Below are positions 5,934 through 6,672 of a DNA stretch of 6,672 bases, piece by piece. The stretch's first letter is position 1. Each line of letters begins with the position of its first letter. Below the pieces are notes generated by a model, which saw nothing but the letters and a program-made list of their open reading frames with translations, did no database searches and was not told where the DNA came from. Both the position numbers and the translations under genes were made by a program. This stretch comes from Patescibacteria group bacterium (GTDB lineage Bacteria; Patescibacteriota; Minisyncoccia; Minisyncoccales; JAGOPM01). The DNA is taken from positions 1 to 6,672 of the forward strand of contig JAKLGF010000024.1 of assembly GCA_022710815.1 (NCBI GenBank), written 5' to 3'.

Positions 5934-5940
5934 TTTTGTA

Positions 5941-5946
5941 TCCTTT
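5941..5946 (-). promoter_or_regulatory. Shine-Dalgarno site fixing the 574-residue protein start at 5933
   Basis: AAAGGA (5946 to 5941 on the minus strand) lies 7 bases upstream of the ATG at 5933. The internal ATG at 5897, which would give MSTVNRALF, has no such site. The choice adds 12 residues including a basic cluster before the hydrophobic span. Confidence 0.8.
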
Positions 5947-5986
5947 GTAACTGTGTAAAACTAATTTCCATCCTAATTGATAATAT

Positions 5987-6672
5987 TTACCAAGTACTAG
6001 TGGCCGATTTAACTGCTGTAAAAGTATTAGATCCGGTATATGTTCCAGCTCCTGTTCCTGTTGGAACTTGTAATCCCCAATACATTGTTTTACTAGCACA
6101 ACTGGCAGTGGTTGTTGTTTTCTTAACTCCTATCAAAAGTGATGTTGGTGTTCCACTCAAAGCAATAGCTGAAGAATAAGCAATAGCTGATGTGGCATAT
6201 TTTTGTTGACCAACAGCAATAGTAGATGTTCCTGATCCGCTCATGGCTGTTCCTGATAATTGAACATCGATTCCTGTATTTCCTGTTGATGTAACAATTG
6301 TTGTTGTAGGCAAAGCAGTGCCATTAGCAATTTCCCCAATATTTAATGTTCCATAATTAATAGCTGGGGTTGCATCAAGAGCAACGTAACTCAATAATTC
6401 GACTCCAGTTGAGGTTGGATTGTTTCCATAATCAATTTCATCGGTTGCTTTGGCTGATGCAACCCATTTGTCATTAATTCTAATTGTTCCTGCATCCGTT
6501 GGGTCAGCATGATATTTGATATTAAATGAACAAGTGTATTGCTGAGTAATTCCTGAGCTACAAGCCGAACTAGTAGCACAAGAGATGTTATAATAACAAA
6601 AATTATTATTCTGAGATGTACAAGCTGAAGAACTAGCCAATGGAAAAGCAAATCCTCTTGTAGCAACAACAT
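5987..6672 (-). CDS. C-terminal part of a paralogous surface protein, cut by the right window edge
   Basis: The frame is open to the window edge, so the true start lies beyond it; the 227 visible residues (from VVATRGFAFP) are the C-terminal part. They align end to end with the last third of the 574-residue neighbour: a five-cysteine stretch (SACTSQNNNFCYYNISC matching GCTAQNANQCYYNVAC), the HADPTDAG/HANPTDVG motif, then the WxL-like domain (INYGTLNIGEIANGTALP, IAVGQQKYATS, YWGLQVP, FTAVKSATSTW). By eye well over half of the residues of the C-terminal domain are identical. One extra cysteine (ASCASK) occurs where the neighbour has leucine. The product is presumably exported. It ends 53 bases before the neighbour's start with no terminator between, so co-transcription is likely. 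Confidence 0.85.
   Translation of the reverse strand, partial: VVATRGFAFPLASSSACTSQNNNFCYYNISCATSSACSSGITQQYTCSFNIKYHADPTDAGTIRINDKWVASAKATDEIDYGNNPTSTGVELLSYVALDATPAINYGTLNIGEIANGTALPTTTIVTSTGNTGIDVQLSGTAMSGSGTSTIAVGQQKYATSAIAYSSAIALSGTPTSLLIGVKKTTTTASCASKTMYWGLQVPTGTGAGTYTGSNTFTAVKSATSTW

Overview
The window looks like bacterial chromosome of a small, low-GC, surface-protein-rich organism, most likely a member of the Candidate Phyla Radiation (Patescibacteria). That guess rests on protein style: Ser/Thr/Ala-rich secreted proteins ending in a 'GTYTG..FTAV' strand, a neighbour with the 'GISPPYIYN' opening typical of CPR exported proteins, and several genes of no recognised family. The standard genetic code fits, because one gene ends in TGA and all four surface/cytoplasmic frames read cleanly. 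No mobile element, CRISPR array or replication origin is visible.

Left part (1-1519, minus strand): the first 18 codons of a gene running off the left edge, with a very good sigma70-type promoter, and behind it a 457-residue soluble protein of unknown family whose two beta-rich segments suggest a PH-like fold. Centre (1589-2897, plus strand): two compact, self-contained transcription units for small soluble orphan proteins of 144 and 193 residues. Each has its own promoter, Shine-Dalgarno site and GGCGCC-type terminator. The first has a textbook consensus promoter and is clearly more GC-rich than the flanks. Next comes a tRNA-Ala(CGC) gene at 2942-3012, followed by a hairpin terminator shared with the convergent gene.

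Right part (3018-6672, minus strand): a probable surface-structure operon, read right to left. It holds the C-terminal part of one cysteine-containing secreted protein (cut by the window edge), a complete 574-residue paralogue with an N-terminal membrane segment and three cysteine-bearing modules, a 20-bp-stem RNA hairpin, and a 362-residue exported protein with a C-terminal membrane anchor and a basic cytoplasmic tail. The two secreted proteins share a C-terminal domain with a YWGL motif that resembles the WxL cell-surface domain. The anchored protein resembles in layout the DUF916-type WxL partner (CscA) of Firmicutes. I infer a CPR counterpart of a WxL/CscA surface complex. The intercistronic hairpin may set the ratio of abundant secreted subunits to scarcer anchor.
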